NCBI RefSeq assembly: GCF_004762045.1
Contig: NZ_SJOM01000007.1
Location: 5,729,565 to 5,793,564 of the forward strand
Source: Mycobacterium sp. DL99
Lineage (GTDB): Bacteria; Actinomycetota; Actinomycetes; Mycobacteriales; Mycobacteriaceae
DNA length: 64,000 nucleotides
Direction: 5' to 3'
Made by a program: the position numbers and the translations under genes. A model generated the notes under the pieces. That model made no database searches, had not been told where the DNA came from, and saw only the letters and a list, made by a program, of their open reading frames with translations. How positions within the stretch are numbered: position 1 is the first letter of the stretch; every line of letters begins with the position of its first letter. Below, piece after piece: positions 55,030 through 63,734 of this stretch.

Positions 55030-56457
55030 ATGCAACGACCCACCCGACGCCGGGCTGCCGGTGCCGCCGCAACGACCCTGACCGCGTGCGCTTTGTTCGC
55101 GGCCGCCACCCTGCCGGCCGCAGCGATGACCGTGACGTTCATCCGGCACGCCGAGTCGCAGGGCAACGCCTCCGGCTACATCGACACCAGCACCCCGGGG
55201 CCACACCTGACCAATGACCAGGTGAACCAGAACGGCGGCCCGAACGGCGAGCAGCAGGCGAAGGACTGGGCCGATGCCCAGTGCCCCTCCTCGCCGTGCA
55301 CCAAGTACGACGCGCTCTATGCCTCGACCATGATTCGCACCCAGGAGACCGCGGCGCCGTTCGCCGCCAAGCGCGGGCTGCCGGTCACGATCCTCGGCCA
55401 GTTCGACCCGGCCAACCCGCAGCGGAACTCCGGTGTGCAGGAAATCAGTGCCGGCATCTTCGAGGGCCTGCCCGAGAGTGAGGGCATCGGCCGCATCGGT
55501 TACATCCTCGCGCCGCTGGCCTGGACGTTGGGCCTGCAGTTCATCTCGGTTCCCGGCGGCGAGAGCGGCCTGGAGTTCAACGAGCGCGTGACGAATGCAC
55601 TTGCCGACGTGGAGTCCGGCACCTCCGACACCAACGGCGACGGCAAGGTCGACGCCGCGGTGTTCTCGCACGGCGCCACCATCATGATGTGGACGATGAT
55701 GAACGTCGACAACCCGAACCTGTTGTTGATCGTGCAGCATCCGTTGAACAACACCGACACGGTGGTCGTGGAGAAGAACGCCGACGGCAGCTGGACTCTC
55801 AAGGAATGGGCCGGCCAAGAGGTCGGCGCGGCCAACTACCCGACCCAGATGTTTGTCAACTTCCGGGATCTGATCGTCGCGCCGCAGAAGGCCGTCTACA
55901 ACATGCGCATCCCGGTCCTGTCGCTGGACGCCCAGGGCATCGTCACCACCGGGGCGCAGGGCGTGCAGGACGTCGCCAACGCCGGCGTGAAGTTCGTCAA
56001 GGACTCGATCACCGACACCGTGAACGCGATCACCGGCATCCCGGGCTCGCTGGGGCAGCCGACGAACCAGGTTTCCAAGCTCAGCACGGAGAAGACCGCC
56101 GTCGGCGACACCCCGTCGGTCAAGGATCTCGCCGTCGTCAAGACTGCCGTCGAGAATGCCACCGAGGACGCCGGCTCCACCGTCGAGAAGGTGACCGAGC
56201 CGGTGCAGGCCAAGATCACCGCCGCCCGTACCGCCAACGGCGCCACCAAGCTGACCGACGGCAACAAGGCAGAACCGGGTAAGGCTGTGTCGGCGGTTCG
56301 CGACCGGGTCAAGCAGGCTGCAGACGACGTGCGCAGCGGAGTTGAGTCCTCGGTCAAGCAGGCGAGTGACAACGTCAAGAAGCTCACCGGCGCCGACAAG
56401 GCCGACAAGGCCAGCAGCACCAGCAAACCGAAGACCGCGTCGAAAGATGCCGCGTGA
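55030..56457 (+). CDS. Secreted histidine phosphatase family protein (copy 1)
   Basis: Exported phosphatase/phosphoglycerate-mutase-type protein of 475 residues. The signal sequence covers about residues 1-32 (Arg-rich start, then an Ala/Leu stretch). The catalytic core begins at once with TFIRHAES (His40), GNASGYIDTSTPGP, and a second catalytic His in VFSHGATIMMW. From about residue 290 to the end there is a long Lys/Ala/Thr-rich region predicted to be helical with repeated VKQA-type heptads. It has a paralogue directly downstream. The substrate is unknown. These two genes lie between ddn and the SDR genes, which are neighbours in M. tuberculosis as I remember. Confidence 0.88.
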   Translation: MQRPTRRRAAGAAATTLTACALFAAATLPAAAMTVTFIRHAESQGNASGYIDTSTPGPHLTNDQVNQNGGPNGEQQAKDWADAQCPSSPCTKYDALYASTMIRTQETAAPFAAKRGLPVTILGQFDPANPQRNSGVQEISAGIFEGLPESEGIGRIGYILAPLAWTLGLQFISVPGGESGLEFNERVTNALADVESGTSDTNGDGKVDAAVFSHGATIMMWTMMNVDNPNLLLIVQHPLNNTDTVVVEKNADGSWTLKEWAGQEVGAANYPTQMFVNFRDLIVAPQKAVYNMRIPVLSLDAQGIVTTGAQGVQDVANAGVKFVKDSITDTVNAITGIPGSLGQPTNQVSKLSTEKTAVGDTPSVKDLAVVKTAVENATEDAGSTVEKVTEPVQAKITAARTANGATKLTDGNKAEPGKAVSAVRDRVKQAADDVRSGVESSVKQASDNVKKLTGADKADKASSTSKPKTASKDAA

Positions 56458-56493
56458 AATAGCGTGTAGCGCAAGGTAATACCAACCGGGTCG

Positions 56494-56521
56494 GTCCCCC
56501 TCCTCGCATCGGGAGGGGGAC
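56494..56521 (+). terminator. Hairpin after the first histidine phosphatase gene
   Basis: Arms GTCCCCCTCC (56494-56503) and GGAGGGGGAC (56512-56521) with an eight-base loop, 36 bases after the stop codon. A U-tract is absent. It likely terminates or attenuates transcription into the second copy. Confidence 0.65.
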
Positions 56522-56889
56522 TGAGTCGTGTCTGCACCCAGTTAGAGCAACACCTGAAATCTGTCAAATACCCTCCCACACAGTGGGATAGCTACGCATC
56601 GACGTCTGCCCCCAACCGGAGAATGCATCTGACTGTCAAGCGAATATCGCTGATAATCCACTGAGAACCGGGGGCCAAGATGACGGGCAGCATTCGCGGC
56701 GCAGCAAAGAAGTTCGGCGGCAAGGACATTGATCCTTGCTGAGCCCCGCCGCGTGAAATCGCCAGTGCCAGAAGCCTAACCGCGGGCCTGAGTCGGTCCG
56801 CTTCCTCTCGAAGAGGAGGTCACTCGAACATCCCATTTTCCGTGAGTCAAGACAAAACCGTTGAACACCAAACGAAAGGGCGAAAGTAC
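56522..56889. other. Intergenic region between the two histidine phosphatase genes
   Basis: About 370 bases with no recognised gene. It presumably holds the promoter of the second copy. A GTG at 56842 is in frame with the downstream gene but would add a charged tail before the signal peptide. No operator was recognised. Confidence 0.5.
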
Positions 56890-58311
56890 ATGATTCACCT
56901 CAGACGCGGCGCACCTGCGCCACGAAAACGAACAATGCTCGGGTGCGTCGCCCTGGCATTCCTCGCCTTCTTCCTGGCGATGCCCGTCGCCCATGCCGCC
57001 GAGGTCATGCGTGTGACGTTCATACGTCACGCGCAGTCGGAGGGCAACGCCTCCGGCCTGATCGACACCAAGACCCCGGGTCCGGTGCTGACCCCCCTGG
57101 GCCAGCAGCAGGCCCAGGCCGTAGCCGACAAGCTGGGCGACAACAACTACGACGCCATCTACGCGTCCCAGATGGTGCGGACCCAGCTCACCGCCGCACC
57201 GATGTCGCAGCGCCTCGGCCTGCCGATCCAGGTGCTTCCCGGCCTGCAGGAGATCGAGGCCGGTGTCTTCGAGGGCACCCCGGAAGCGAACGCTTCCAGC
57301 GGGTACGGCCTGTATCCGATCGCATGGGCGCTCCCGGGCGTGATCCCGCAGATCCCGTTCAACAAGGGCACGTACATGCCGGGTACCAACGTCAACGGAT
57401 ACGTGTTCGACGAACGGGTCCGGGGCGCGCTGCAGACCATGTACGACAACGGCGACCGCAACGCCGTGGTGTTCTCGCACGGCGGCACCATCATGTTCTG
57501 GACCTTGATGAACGTTGAGAACATCACCGTGATGCAGAAGCTCCAGCTGCTGCAGACAGCCCAGTTGAACAACACCGATTACGTCGTCATCGAGGGCAAC
57601 AACGAGGACGGCTGGACCCTGGTGAACTGGAACGGCCAGCAGTTCAGCCCGGAACGGACCTTCGGATACGAAGTGAAACTCCAGCTCCGGACGCTGACCC
57701 GCCAGCTGACCGCCGCTGCGGATCAGGTCAAGGAGGCCTTCAAGACGGGTGACCTCGTGACCATCGCGACGGCCATCAACCACAGTGTCGCCGACGCAAC
57801 CTTCTCGGTCACCAAGTTCAACCGTGCTGTCAACGCGGAGATCATCAAGCGCGTCAGCGATGCATTCCCGAGCAAGACCAACGATCTGCAGGACAAGGTG
57901 TCCACCGGGGTCGAGGACGTCAAGAGCACGCTGAACGTGACCAAGGACAGCATCGAGCAGAAGGTTCAGTCCGCTCCGGAGACGGAGACCGCCTCGGACA
58001 CAACGAAACCGGCTGATTCCGCATCCCTCGCGGGGGCGAAGTCGAAGCTCAAGGCCGCTGTCGACGGCATCGTCAAGCCCCGTGGCGCGACCGATCTGTC
58101 CGATGGGAACAAGGCTCTGCCGGGCGTCACGAAGTCGCTGAACCGTAGCAGCGAGCAGGTCCGGACCGCCGTCAAGGAAACCCAGGACCAGGTGTCGTCG
58201 TCGATCAAGAAGCTCAGCGACGCCGTCAAGAAGGCCACCGGAGGGACGGCCAAGCCTGCGGGCGAGAAGGCTGCCGCCAACGATTCGACCGGCGAGAAGG
58301 ACGCCGCCTGA
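56890..58311 (+). CDS. Secreted histidine phosphatase family protein (copy 2)
   Basis: Paralogue of the upstream gene, 473 residues. The signal peptide is clear: basic start, hydrophobic ALAFLAFFLAMPV, cleavage site AHA-AE near residue 36. The catalytic core follows with TFIRHAQSEGNASG (His47) and the second His in VVFSHGGTIMFW. The C-terminal 190 residues are Lys/Ser/Ala-rich and helical, with the same order of short blocks as copy 1 (ATDLSDGNKALPG versus ATKLTDGNKAEPG). ATG 56890 with AAAGGG upstream gives a proper signal peptide. Both copies end in the same tripeptide (DAA). Confidence 0.88.
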   Translation: MIHLRRGAPAPRKRTMLGCVALAFLAFFLAMPVAHAAEVMRVTFIRHAQSEGNASGLIDTKTPGPVLTPLGQQQAQAVADKLGDNNYDAIYASQMVRTQLTAAPMSQRLGLPIQVLPGLQEIEAGVFEGTPEANASSGYGLYPIAWALPGVIPQIPFNKGTYMPGTNVNGYVFDERVRGALQTMYDNGDRNAVVFSHGGTIMFWTLMNVENITVMQKLQLLQTAQLNNTDYVVIEGNNEDGWTLVNWNGQQFSPERTFGYEVKLQLRTLTRQLTAAADQVKEAFKTGDLVTIATAINHSVADATFSVTKFNRAVNAEIIKRVSDAFPSKTNDLQDKVSTGVEDVKSTLNVTKDSIEQKVQSAPETETASDTTKPADSASLAGAKSKLKAAVDGIVKPRGATDLSDGNKALPGVTKSLNRSSEQVRTAVKETQDQVSSSIKKLSDAVKKATGGTAKPAGEKAAANDSTGEKDAA

Positions 58312-58345
58312 CCCGTAGGGGCATTCGAGTCTGCTTCTAGGACAA

Positions 58346-58401
58346 CGAGTCTGCGCTCAGATCGCGAATCCGGCGGATTTCACGATCTGAGCGCAGTCTC
58401 G
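58346..58401. terminator. Long inverted repeat between convergent genes
   Basis: Arms at 58346-58364 and 58383-58401 (core CTGCGCTCAGATCG and its complement, extended by CGAG/CTCG after one mismatch), with an 18-base AT/GC-mixed loop. It lies in the 106-base gap between the convergent second histidine phosphatase gene and the SDR gene, where a bidirectional terminator is expected. Its length and sharp ends would also fit a dispersed palindromic repeat. Confidence 0.65.
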
Positions 58402-58417
58402 ACGAAACAAGAAGAAA

Positions 58418-59323
58418 TCAGGCGCCGTAAACCGGGACCGCGGGACGAGCCTTGGCCAGCAGGTCGTTGACGACCGGGCCCAGCTCGGCGGGATCCCATT
58501 TCGCGCCCTTGTCGATCTGCGGACCGTGGGCCCAGCCCTCGGCGATGCGGATCTTGCCGCCCTCGATCTCGAACATCTTGCCGGTGACGTCCTTGGACTC
58601 GACGCTGCCCAGCCACACCACGAGCGGGGAGATGTTCTCCGCGGCCATGGCATCGAAGGACTGGTCCTGGGTGGCCATCATGTCGGCGAAGACGGTCTCG
58701 GTCATCCGGGTCCGGGCCGAGGGCGCAATGCCGTTGACGGTGACGCCGTAGCGACCCATCTCGGCCGCGGCCACCAGCGTCAGCGCGGCGATGCCGGCCT
58801 TGGAGGCGCTGTAGGTGGCCTGGCCGACGCTGCCCTGCAGGCCGGCGCCGGAGCTGGTGTTGATGATGCGCGCGTCGACGGTTTCGCCGGCCTTGGACTT
58901 GGCCCGCCAGTACGCGGCGGCGTGCTTCATGGTGGCGAAGTGCCCCTTGAGGTGCACGGCGGTGACGGCGTCGAACTCCTCTTCGGTGGCGTTGGCGAAC
59001 ATCCGGTCGCGCACGATGCCGGCGTTGTTCACCAGCACGTCCAGGGTGCCGAAGGCATCCACGGCGGTCTGGATCAGGCCCTCGGCCTGCGCCCAGTCGG
59101 CGACGTTGGCGCCACTGGTGACGGCTTCGCCTCCGGCAGCGACGATCTCGTCGACCACATTCTGCGCGGCGCTGCCGCCGCCGGCGGGCGAACCGTCCAG
59201 GCCGACCCCGATGTCGTTGACCACGACGCGGGCACCTTCGGCAGCGAACGCGAGCGCGTGCTCACGCCCGATACCGCCACCGGCACCCGTCACGATGACC
59301 ACGCGGCCGTCGAGCAATCCCAT
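58418..59323 (-). CDS. Short-chain dehydrogenase/reductase (Rv3548c-type)
   Basis: NAD(P)-dependent oxidoreductase of 301 residues. Rossmann motif VTGAGGGIGREHALAFA, the NNAGIVRD loop, the catalytic Ser in INTSSGAGL and YSASKAGI (Tyr/Lys) are all present. The long insert with GVGLDGSPAGGGSAAQNV resembles MFE-type 3-hydroxyacyl-CoA dehydrogenases. It lies in the KstR2-controlled block for degrading the steroid C/D-ring product, so it probably oxidises a hydroxyacyl-CoA intermediate there. It is 12 bases downstream of the second SDR gene. Confidence 0.9.
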   Translation of the reverse strand: MGLLDGRVVIVTGAGGGIGREHALAFAAEGARVVVNDIGVGLDGSPAGGGSAAQNVVDEIVAAGGEAVTSGANVADWAQAEGLIQTAVDAFGTLDVLVNNAGIVRDRMFANATEEEFDAVTAVHLKGHFATMKHAAAYWRAKSKAGETVDARIINTSSGAGLQGSVGQATYSASKAGIAALTLVAAAEMGRYGVTVNGIAPSARTRMTETVFADMMATQDQSFDAMAAENISPLVVWLGSVESKDVTGKMFEIEGGKIRIAEGWAHGPQIDKGAKWDPAELGPVVNDLLAKARPAVPVYGA

Positions 59324-59335
59324 ACCTGTATCTCC

Positions 59336-60115
59336 TTATTTATTGGCGTTTGAGGCGTCGAGGTAGGTCGGCGGTTCACCACCGCCGTGCACCTGCAGCG
59401 CCGCCCCACTGATGTAGGACGCCGCGTCAGAGGTCAAAAACGCTGCGGCCCAGCCGATATCGGTGGGCTTGGCCAGCCGGCCCAGCGGGACGGTGGCGGC
59501 CACCGCGGCCACCGACTCGGCGTCGCCGTAGAACAGTTCGGACTGCTCGGTCTCGACCATGCCGACCACCACGGAGTTCACCCGCACCTTGGGCGCCCAT
59601 TCCACGGCCAGCGTGGTGGTCAGGTTGTCGATACCGGCCTTGGCCGCGCCGTAGGCGGCGGTACCCGGCGTGGGCCGGTGCGCGCTGACGCTGGAGATGT
59701 TGACGATCACCCCGCCCGTCTCCTGCTTCTGCATCACGGCGTTGGCGTGCTGGGAGACCGAGAGCGGCCCGAGCAGGTTGAGCTCGATGATCTTGGTGCT
59801 GAACTTGGCCGACGCATCTGCTGCGGCCACGTACGGCGATCCGCCGGCGTTGTTCACCACGGCATCCAACCGGCCGTGCTTGGCCACGATGGCCTCGATG
59901 AGCGCGGCCACCGAGTCGTCATCACGGACGTCGCAGCTGTGGAATTCGTAGGGCAGCCCCTCGACCGGACGGCGTGCGCAGGTCACCACAGTGGCGCCCT
60001 GACCGGCAAAAACCGCGCTGATTCCAGCGCCAACCCCTCGCACTCCGCCGGTCACCAGGACCACCTTGCCGGTCAAACCCAAATTGATGGCACCGGCTTC
60101 TGGCGTATCGGTCAC
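59336..60115 (-). CDS. Short-chain dehydrogenase/reductase (Rv3549c-type)
   Basis: SDR of 259 residues with VTGGVRGVGAGISAVFA, NNAGGSPY, NISSVSAHRP and YGAAKAGI (catalytic Tyr/Lys). It starts with GTG. It is the first gene of a two-gene minus-strand operon divergent from echA20 across a KstR2 operator, so its role is expected in catabolism of the hydrindane propionate part of the steroid. The exact substrate is not evident from sequence. Confidence 0.9.
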   Translation of the reverse strand: MTDTPEAGAINLGLTGKVVLVTGGVRGVGAGISAVFAGQGATVVTCARRPVEGLPYEFHSCDVRDDDSVAALIEAIVAKHGRLDAVVNNAGGSPYVAAADASAKFSTKIIELNLLGPLSVSQHANAVMQKQETGGVIVNISSVSAHRPTPGTAAYGAAKAGIDNLTTTLAVEWAPKVRVNSVVVGMVETEQSELFYGDAESVAAVAATVPLGRLAKPTDIGWAAAFLTSDAASYISGAALQVHGGGEPPTYLDASNANK

Positions 60116-60130
60116 TGTGCTAGCGTACCA

Positions 60131-60144
60131 AGCAAGTGCTTGCT
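60131..60144. promoter_or_regulatory. KstR2 operator between the SDR operon and echA20
   Basis: AGCAAGTGCTTGCT is a perfect palindrome matching the KstR2 consensus ANCAAGNNCTTGNT. It is 15 bases before the GTG of the SDR gene and 30 before the echA20 ATG, so it can control both directions. KstR2 is known to be relieved by the CoA thioester of the hydrindane propionate (HIP-CoA). Confidence 0.92.
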
Positions 60145-60174
60145 TAGGTAGCGACCCCTTCAGGAAGTGGATTG

Positions 60175-60933
60175 ATGACGATCACCACCAAGACAGTCGA
60201 GCCGGGCATCGTCTCGGTCACCGTCAACTACCCGCCCGTCAACGCCATCCCGTCGGCCGGCTGGTTCGAACTCGGCGATGCGATCACCGCGGCAGGCCGC
60301 GACCGCAGCACGCACGTCGTGATCCTGCGAGCCGAGGGCCGTGGCTTCAACGCCGGTGTGGACATCAAGGAAATGCAGAACACCGAGGGCTTCGGCGCGC
60401 TGATCGACGCCAACCGCGGCTGCTACCACGCGTTCAAGTCCGTGTACGAGTGTGAGGTCCCTGTCGTCGCAGCGGTCAACGGCTTCTGCGTCGGCGGCGG
60501 AATCGGCCTGGTCGGCAACGCCGACGTGATCGTCGCCTCCGATGACGCCAAGTTCGGACTCCCGGAGGTGGAGCGCGGCGCGCTCGGAGCCGCCACCCAT
60601 CTGTCCCGGCTGGTCCCCCAGCACCTGATGCGCCGGCTGTTCTTCACCGCCGCCACCGTTCCCGCCGAAACGCTGCACCACTTCGGTTCGGTGCACGAGG
60701 TGGTTCCGCGTGAGGATCTCGACGAGGCCGCCCTGCGCGTCGCCCGCGACATCGCCAGCAAGGACACCCGGGTGATCCGGGCGGCCAAGGAGGCGCTGAA
60801 CTTCATCGACGTGCAGCCAGTCAACGCGCGCTACCGCATGGAGCAGGGCTTCACCTTCGAACTCAACCTGTCCGGTGTGTCCGACGAGCACCGCGACGCC
60901 TTCGCCGGAACCTCAAAGGGAGACACGAAGTAA
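60175..60933 (+). CDS. echA20: Steroid ring D hydrolase EchA20 (crotonase family)
   Basis: Crotonase-fold hydrolase of 252 residues. It opens ring D of the bicyclic HIEC-CoA intermediate. The oxyanion-hole segments are RGFNAGVDIKEMQ and NGFCVGGGIGLVGNADVIVAS, and GLPEVERGALGA follows. ATG 60175 is used; a TTG just before it is also in frame. The stop overlaps the ipdA start by one base. I equate it with Rv3550. Confidence 0.94.
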   Translation: MTITTKTVEPGIVSVTVNYPPVNAIPSAGWFELGDAITAAGRDRSTHVVILRAEGRGFNAGVDIKEMQNTEGFGALIDANRGCYHAFKSVYECEVPVVAAVNGFCVGGGIGLVGNADVIVASDDAKFGLPEVERGALGAATHLSRLVPQHLMRRLFFTAATVPAETLHHFGSVHEVVPREDLDEAALRVARDIASKDTRVIRAAKEALNFIDVQPVNARYRMEQGFTFELNLSGVSDEHRDAFAGTSKGDTK

Positions 60934-61820
60934 TGGCAGACAAGCGAACAACTCTCGACGAGGCGGTCGCCTCGATCGAGAGCGGCATGACGATCGGCCT
61001 CGGCGGCTGGGGCTCGCGACGCAAGCCGATGGCCTTCGTCCGCGCCCTGCTGCGCACCGACGTCAAAGACCTGACCGTGGTCACCTACGGCGGTCCCGAT
61101 CTGGGCCTGCTGTGCTCGGCCGGCAAGGTCAAGCGCGTCTACTACGGCTTCGTGTCCCTGGACTCGCCGCCGTTCTACGACCCGTGGTTCGCCAAGGCCC
61201 GCACCACCGGTGCCATCGAGGCCCGCGAGATGGACGAGGGCATGCTGCGCTGCGGCCTGCAGGCTGCCGCCCAGCGGCTGCCGTTCCTGCCGATCCGCGC
61301 CGGCCTCGGTAGCGATGTCCGGACGTTCTGGGGCGACGAGCTCAAGACCGTGAAGTCCCCGTACCCGACCGACGGTGCCTACGAGGAACTGATCGCGATG
61401 CCCGCGCTGAACCTCGACGCGGCGTTCGTCCACCTGAATCTCGGTGACGCCCAGGGCAATGCGGCCTACACCGGCATCGACCCGTACTTCGACGATCTGT
61501 TCCTGATGTCGGCGCAGCGCCGCTTCCTCTCGGTGGAGCGCGTGGTGTCCACCGAGGAACTGGTCAAGGCCGTTCCGACGCAGGCACTGCTGATCAACCG
61601 GATGATGGTCGATTCCGTGGTGGAAGCCCCCAACGGCGCCCACTTCACCACCAACGAGCCCGATTACCGGCGCGACGAGAAGTTCCAGCGCCACTACGCA
61701 GAGGCCGCCGGCTCCGACGAGACCTGGGCCGAGTTCGTCAAGACGTATCTGTCCGGCAGCGAAGCCGACTACCAGGCGGCCGTGCGGAAGTTCAAGGAAG
61801 ATCAGGAGGCCAGCAAGTGA
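60933..61820 (+). CDS. ipdA: IpdA, alpha subunit of the steroid ring C hydrolase
   Basis: CoA-transferase-fold protein of 295 residues. With IpdB it hydrolyses the last carbocyclic ring (COCHEA-CoA) and does not act as a CoA transferase. Family segments are SIESGMTIGLGGWGSRRKPMAFVRALL near the start and LDAAFVHLNLGDAQGNAAYTG. It overlaps ipdB by four bases, as expected for a stoichiometric heterodimer. I equate it with Rv3551. Confidence 0.94.
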   Translation: MADKRTTLDEAVASIESGMTIGLGGWGSRRKPMAFVRALLRTDVKDLTVVTYGGPDLGLLCSAGKVKRVYYGFVSLDSPPFYDPWFAKARTTGAIEAREMDEGMLRCGLQAAAQRLPFLPIRAGLGSDVRTFWGDELKTVKSPYPTDGAYEELIAMPALNLDAAFVHLNLGDAQGNAAYTGIDPYFDDLFLMSAQRRFLSVERVVSTEELVKAVPTQALLINRMMVDSVVEAPNGAHFTTNEPDYRRDEKFQRHYAEAAGSDETWAEFVKTYLSGSEADYQAAVRKFKEDQEASK

Positions 61821-62566
61821 TTGCCGTGACCCGTGCTGAGGTGTGCGCCGTCGCCTGCGCCGAACTGTTCCGCGACGCCGGCGAGATCATGGCCAGCCCG
61901 ATGACCACCGTCGTCCAGATCGGTGCGCGGCTGGCCCGGCTGACCTTCTCCCCCGACATCGTGCTGACCGACGGTGAGGCCCGGATCCTGGCCGACACCC
62001 CGGCCATCGGCGCCCCCTTCACCGTCGAGGGCTGGATGCCGTTCAACCGGGTCTTCGAGACCCTGGCCTGGGGCAAGCGCCATGTGGTGATGGGCGCCAA
62101 CCAGATCGACCGCTATGGCAACCAGAACCTGTCGGCGTTCGGTCCGATCCAGCAGCCGACCCGGCAGATGTTCGGAGTCCGCGGCGCACCCGGCAACAGC
62201 ATCAACCACGCCACGAGCTACTTCGTGGGCAACCACTCCAAGCGCGTGTTCTGCGACTCGGTGGACATCGTGTCCGGAATCGGCTGGGACAAGGTCGATC
62301 CGGAGAATCCGGCCTACCGCTTCGCGAACATCTACCGCGTGGTGTCCAACCTGGGCGTGTTCGACTTCAACGGCCCCGACCACCAGATGCGGGCGGTCTC
62401 GCTGCACCCCGGCGTCGAGGCTGATCACGTCGCCGACAACACCTCCTTCGAGGTGCACGGCCTTGAGGAGGCCGAGACCACCCGGTTGGCCACCGATGAG
62501 GAGCTCAGGCTCCTGCGCGAGGTCATCGATCCGAAGTCGCTGCGCGACAAAGAGATCAAGGTCTAA
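61817..62566 (+). CDS. ipdB: IpdB, beta subunit of the steroid ring C hydrolase
   Basis: Second CoA-transferase-like subunit, 249 residues. It contains VMGANQIDRYGNQNLSAFG, VRGAPGNSINHATSYFVGNHS and the FDFNGPDHQMRAVSLHPG region typical of beta subunits. It begins at a GTG inside the ipdA stop region (GTGA overlap), so translation is coupled. I equate it with Rv3552. Confidence 0.94.
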   Translation: MIAVTRAEVCAVACAELFRDAGEIMASPMTTVVQIGARLARLTFSPDIVLTDGEARILADTPAIGAPFTVEGWMPFNRVFETLAWGKRHVVMGANQIDRYGNQNLSAFGPIQQPTRQMFGVRGAPGNSINHATSYFVGNHSKRVFCDSVDIVSGIGWDKVDPENPAYRFANIYRVVSNLGVFDFNGPDHQMRAVSLHPGVEADHVADNTSFEVHGLEEAETTRLATDEELRLLREVIDPKSLRDKEIKV

Positions 62567-62569
62567 AGA

Positions 62570-63640
62570 ATGGGCAAGCTCAAGACTCCGCTGACCGAAC
62601 TGGTCGGTATCGAGCATCCCGTCGTGCAGACGGGAATGGGCTGGGTAGCCGGTGCACGACTGGTCGCCGCAACCTCCAATGCCGGCGGCCTCGGCATCCT
62701 GGCGTCAGCGACGATGACGCTCGAGGAACTGCAGACCGCCGTAACCAAGGTCAAGGCCGCCACCGACAAACCCTTCGGCATCAACATGCGTGCCGACGCG
62801 GGCGATGCCGGTGCGCGTGTCGACCTCCTGATCCGCGAAGGAGTCAAAGTCGCCTCCTTCGCTCTAGCTCCCAAGCCCGAGTTGATCGCCAAGCTGAAAG
62901 ATGCCGGCGTCGTGGTGATCCCGTCGGTCGGTGCGGCCAAGCACGCCAAGAAGGTGGCCGGCTGGGGCGCTGACGCGGTGATCGTGCAGGGTGGGGAGGG
63001 CGGTGGCCACACCGGTCCCGTCGCCACCACGCTCCTGCTGCCCTCGGTGCTCGATGCCGTCAAGGACACCGGCATGCCGGTGATCGCCGCCGGCGGTTTC
63101 TTCGACGGCCGCGGCCTGGCTGCCGCACTGTCCTACGGTGCCGCTGGGGTTGCCATGGGAACCCGGTTCCTGCTGACCTCGGATTCCACCGTGCCCGACG
63201 CGGTCAAGGAGCGGTACCTGCAGTCCGCGCTGGACGGCACCGTGGTGTCCACCCGCGTCGACGGCATGCCGCACCGGGTGCTGCGCACCGGTCTGGTCGA
63301 GAAGCTGGAGAGCGGTTCGCGTGCCCGCGGTTTCGCCGCCGCGATCGGCAACGCCCAGAAGTTCAAGAAGCTCTCGGGCATGACGTGGCTGTCGATGGTC
63401 AAGGACGGCCTCGCGATGCGGCACGGCAAGGAGCTCACCTGGTCGCAGGTCGTGATGGCGGCCAACACCCCGATGTTGCTCAAAGCCGGCCTGGTGGAGG
63501 GCAATACCGACGCCGGCGTGCTGGCCTCGGGACAGGTGGCGGGCATCATCAACGACCTGCCGTCGTGCGCTGAGCTGGTCGAGAAGATCGTCGACGACGC
63601 CGTCGCACATCTGCAGTCCGCGTCGTCCTACATTCAGTAA
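62570..63640 (+). CDS. ipdC: IpdC, flavin oxidoreductase of the nitronate monooxygenase family
   Basis: FMN-dependent TIM-barrel protein of 356 residues. It is thought to oxidise a hydroxylated hydrindane-CoA intermediate in ring C/D degradation. It has GIEHPVVQTGMGWVAGARLVAATSNAGGLG at the start, GADAVIVQGGEGGGHTG and AAGGFFDGRGLAAALSYGAAGVAMGTRFL, the phosphate-binding part. It follows ipdB by three bases in the KstR2 operon. I equate it with Rv3553. Confidence 0.92.
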   Translation: MGKLKTPLTELVGIEHPVVQTGMGWVAGARLVAATSNAGGLGILASATMTLEELQTAVTKVKAATDKPFGINMRADAGDAGARVDLLIREGVKVASFALAPKPELIAKLKDAGVVVIPSVGAAKHAKKVAGWGADAVIVQGGEGGGHTGPVATTLLLPSVLDAVKDTGMPVIAAGGFFDGRGLAAALSYGAAGVAMGTRFLLTSDSTVPDAVKERYLQSALDGTVVSTRVDGMPHRVLRTGLVEKLESGSRARGFAAAIGNAQKFKKLSGMTWLSMVKDGLAMRHGKELTWSQVVMAANTPMLLKAGLVEGNTDAGVLASGQVAGIINDLPSCAELVEKIVDDAVAHLQSASSYIQ

Positions 63641-63663
63641 CCTTCCCTGCGCGAGCAGACACA

Positions 63664-63698
63664 GAAGCGCCCCTTTCCCCATCGGAAAGGGGCGCTTC
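63664..63698. terminator. Hairpin after ipdC
   Basis: Perfect 15-base arms (GAAGCGCCCCTTTCC at 63664-63678 and complement at 63684-63698) with a five-base loop, 24 bases after the ipdC stop. It is a strong candidate terminator for the echA20-ipdABC operon. Confidence 0.82.
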
Positions 63699-63734
63699 GC
63701 GTTCGCCCGTCGCGAAGCGCGGCATAGTCGAGGC

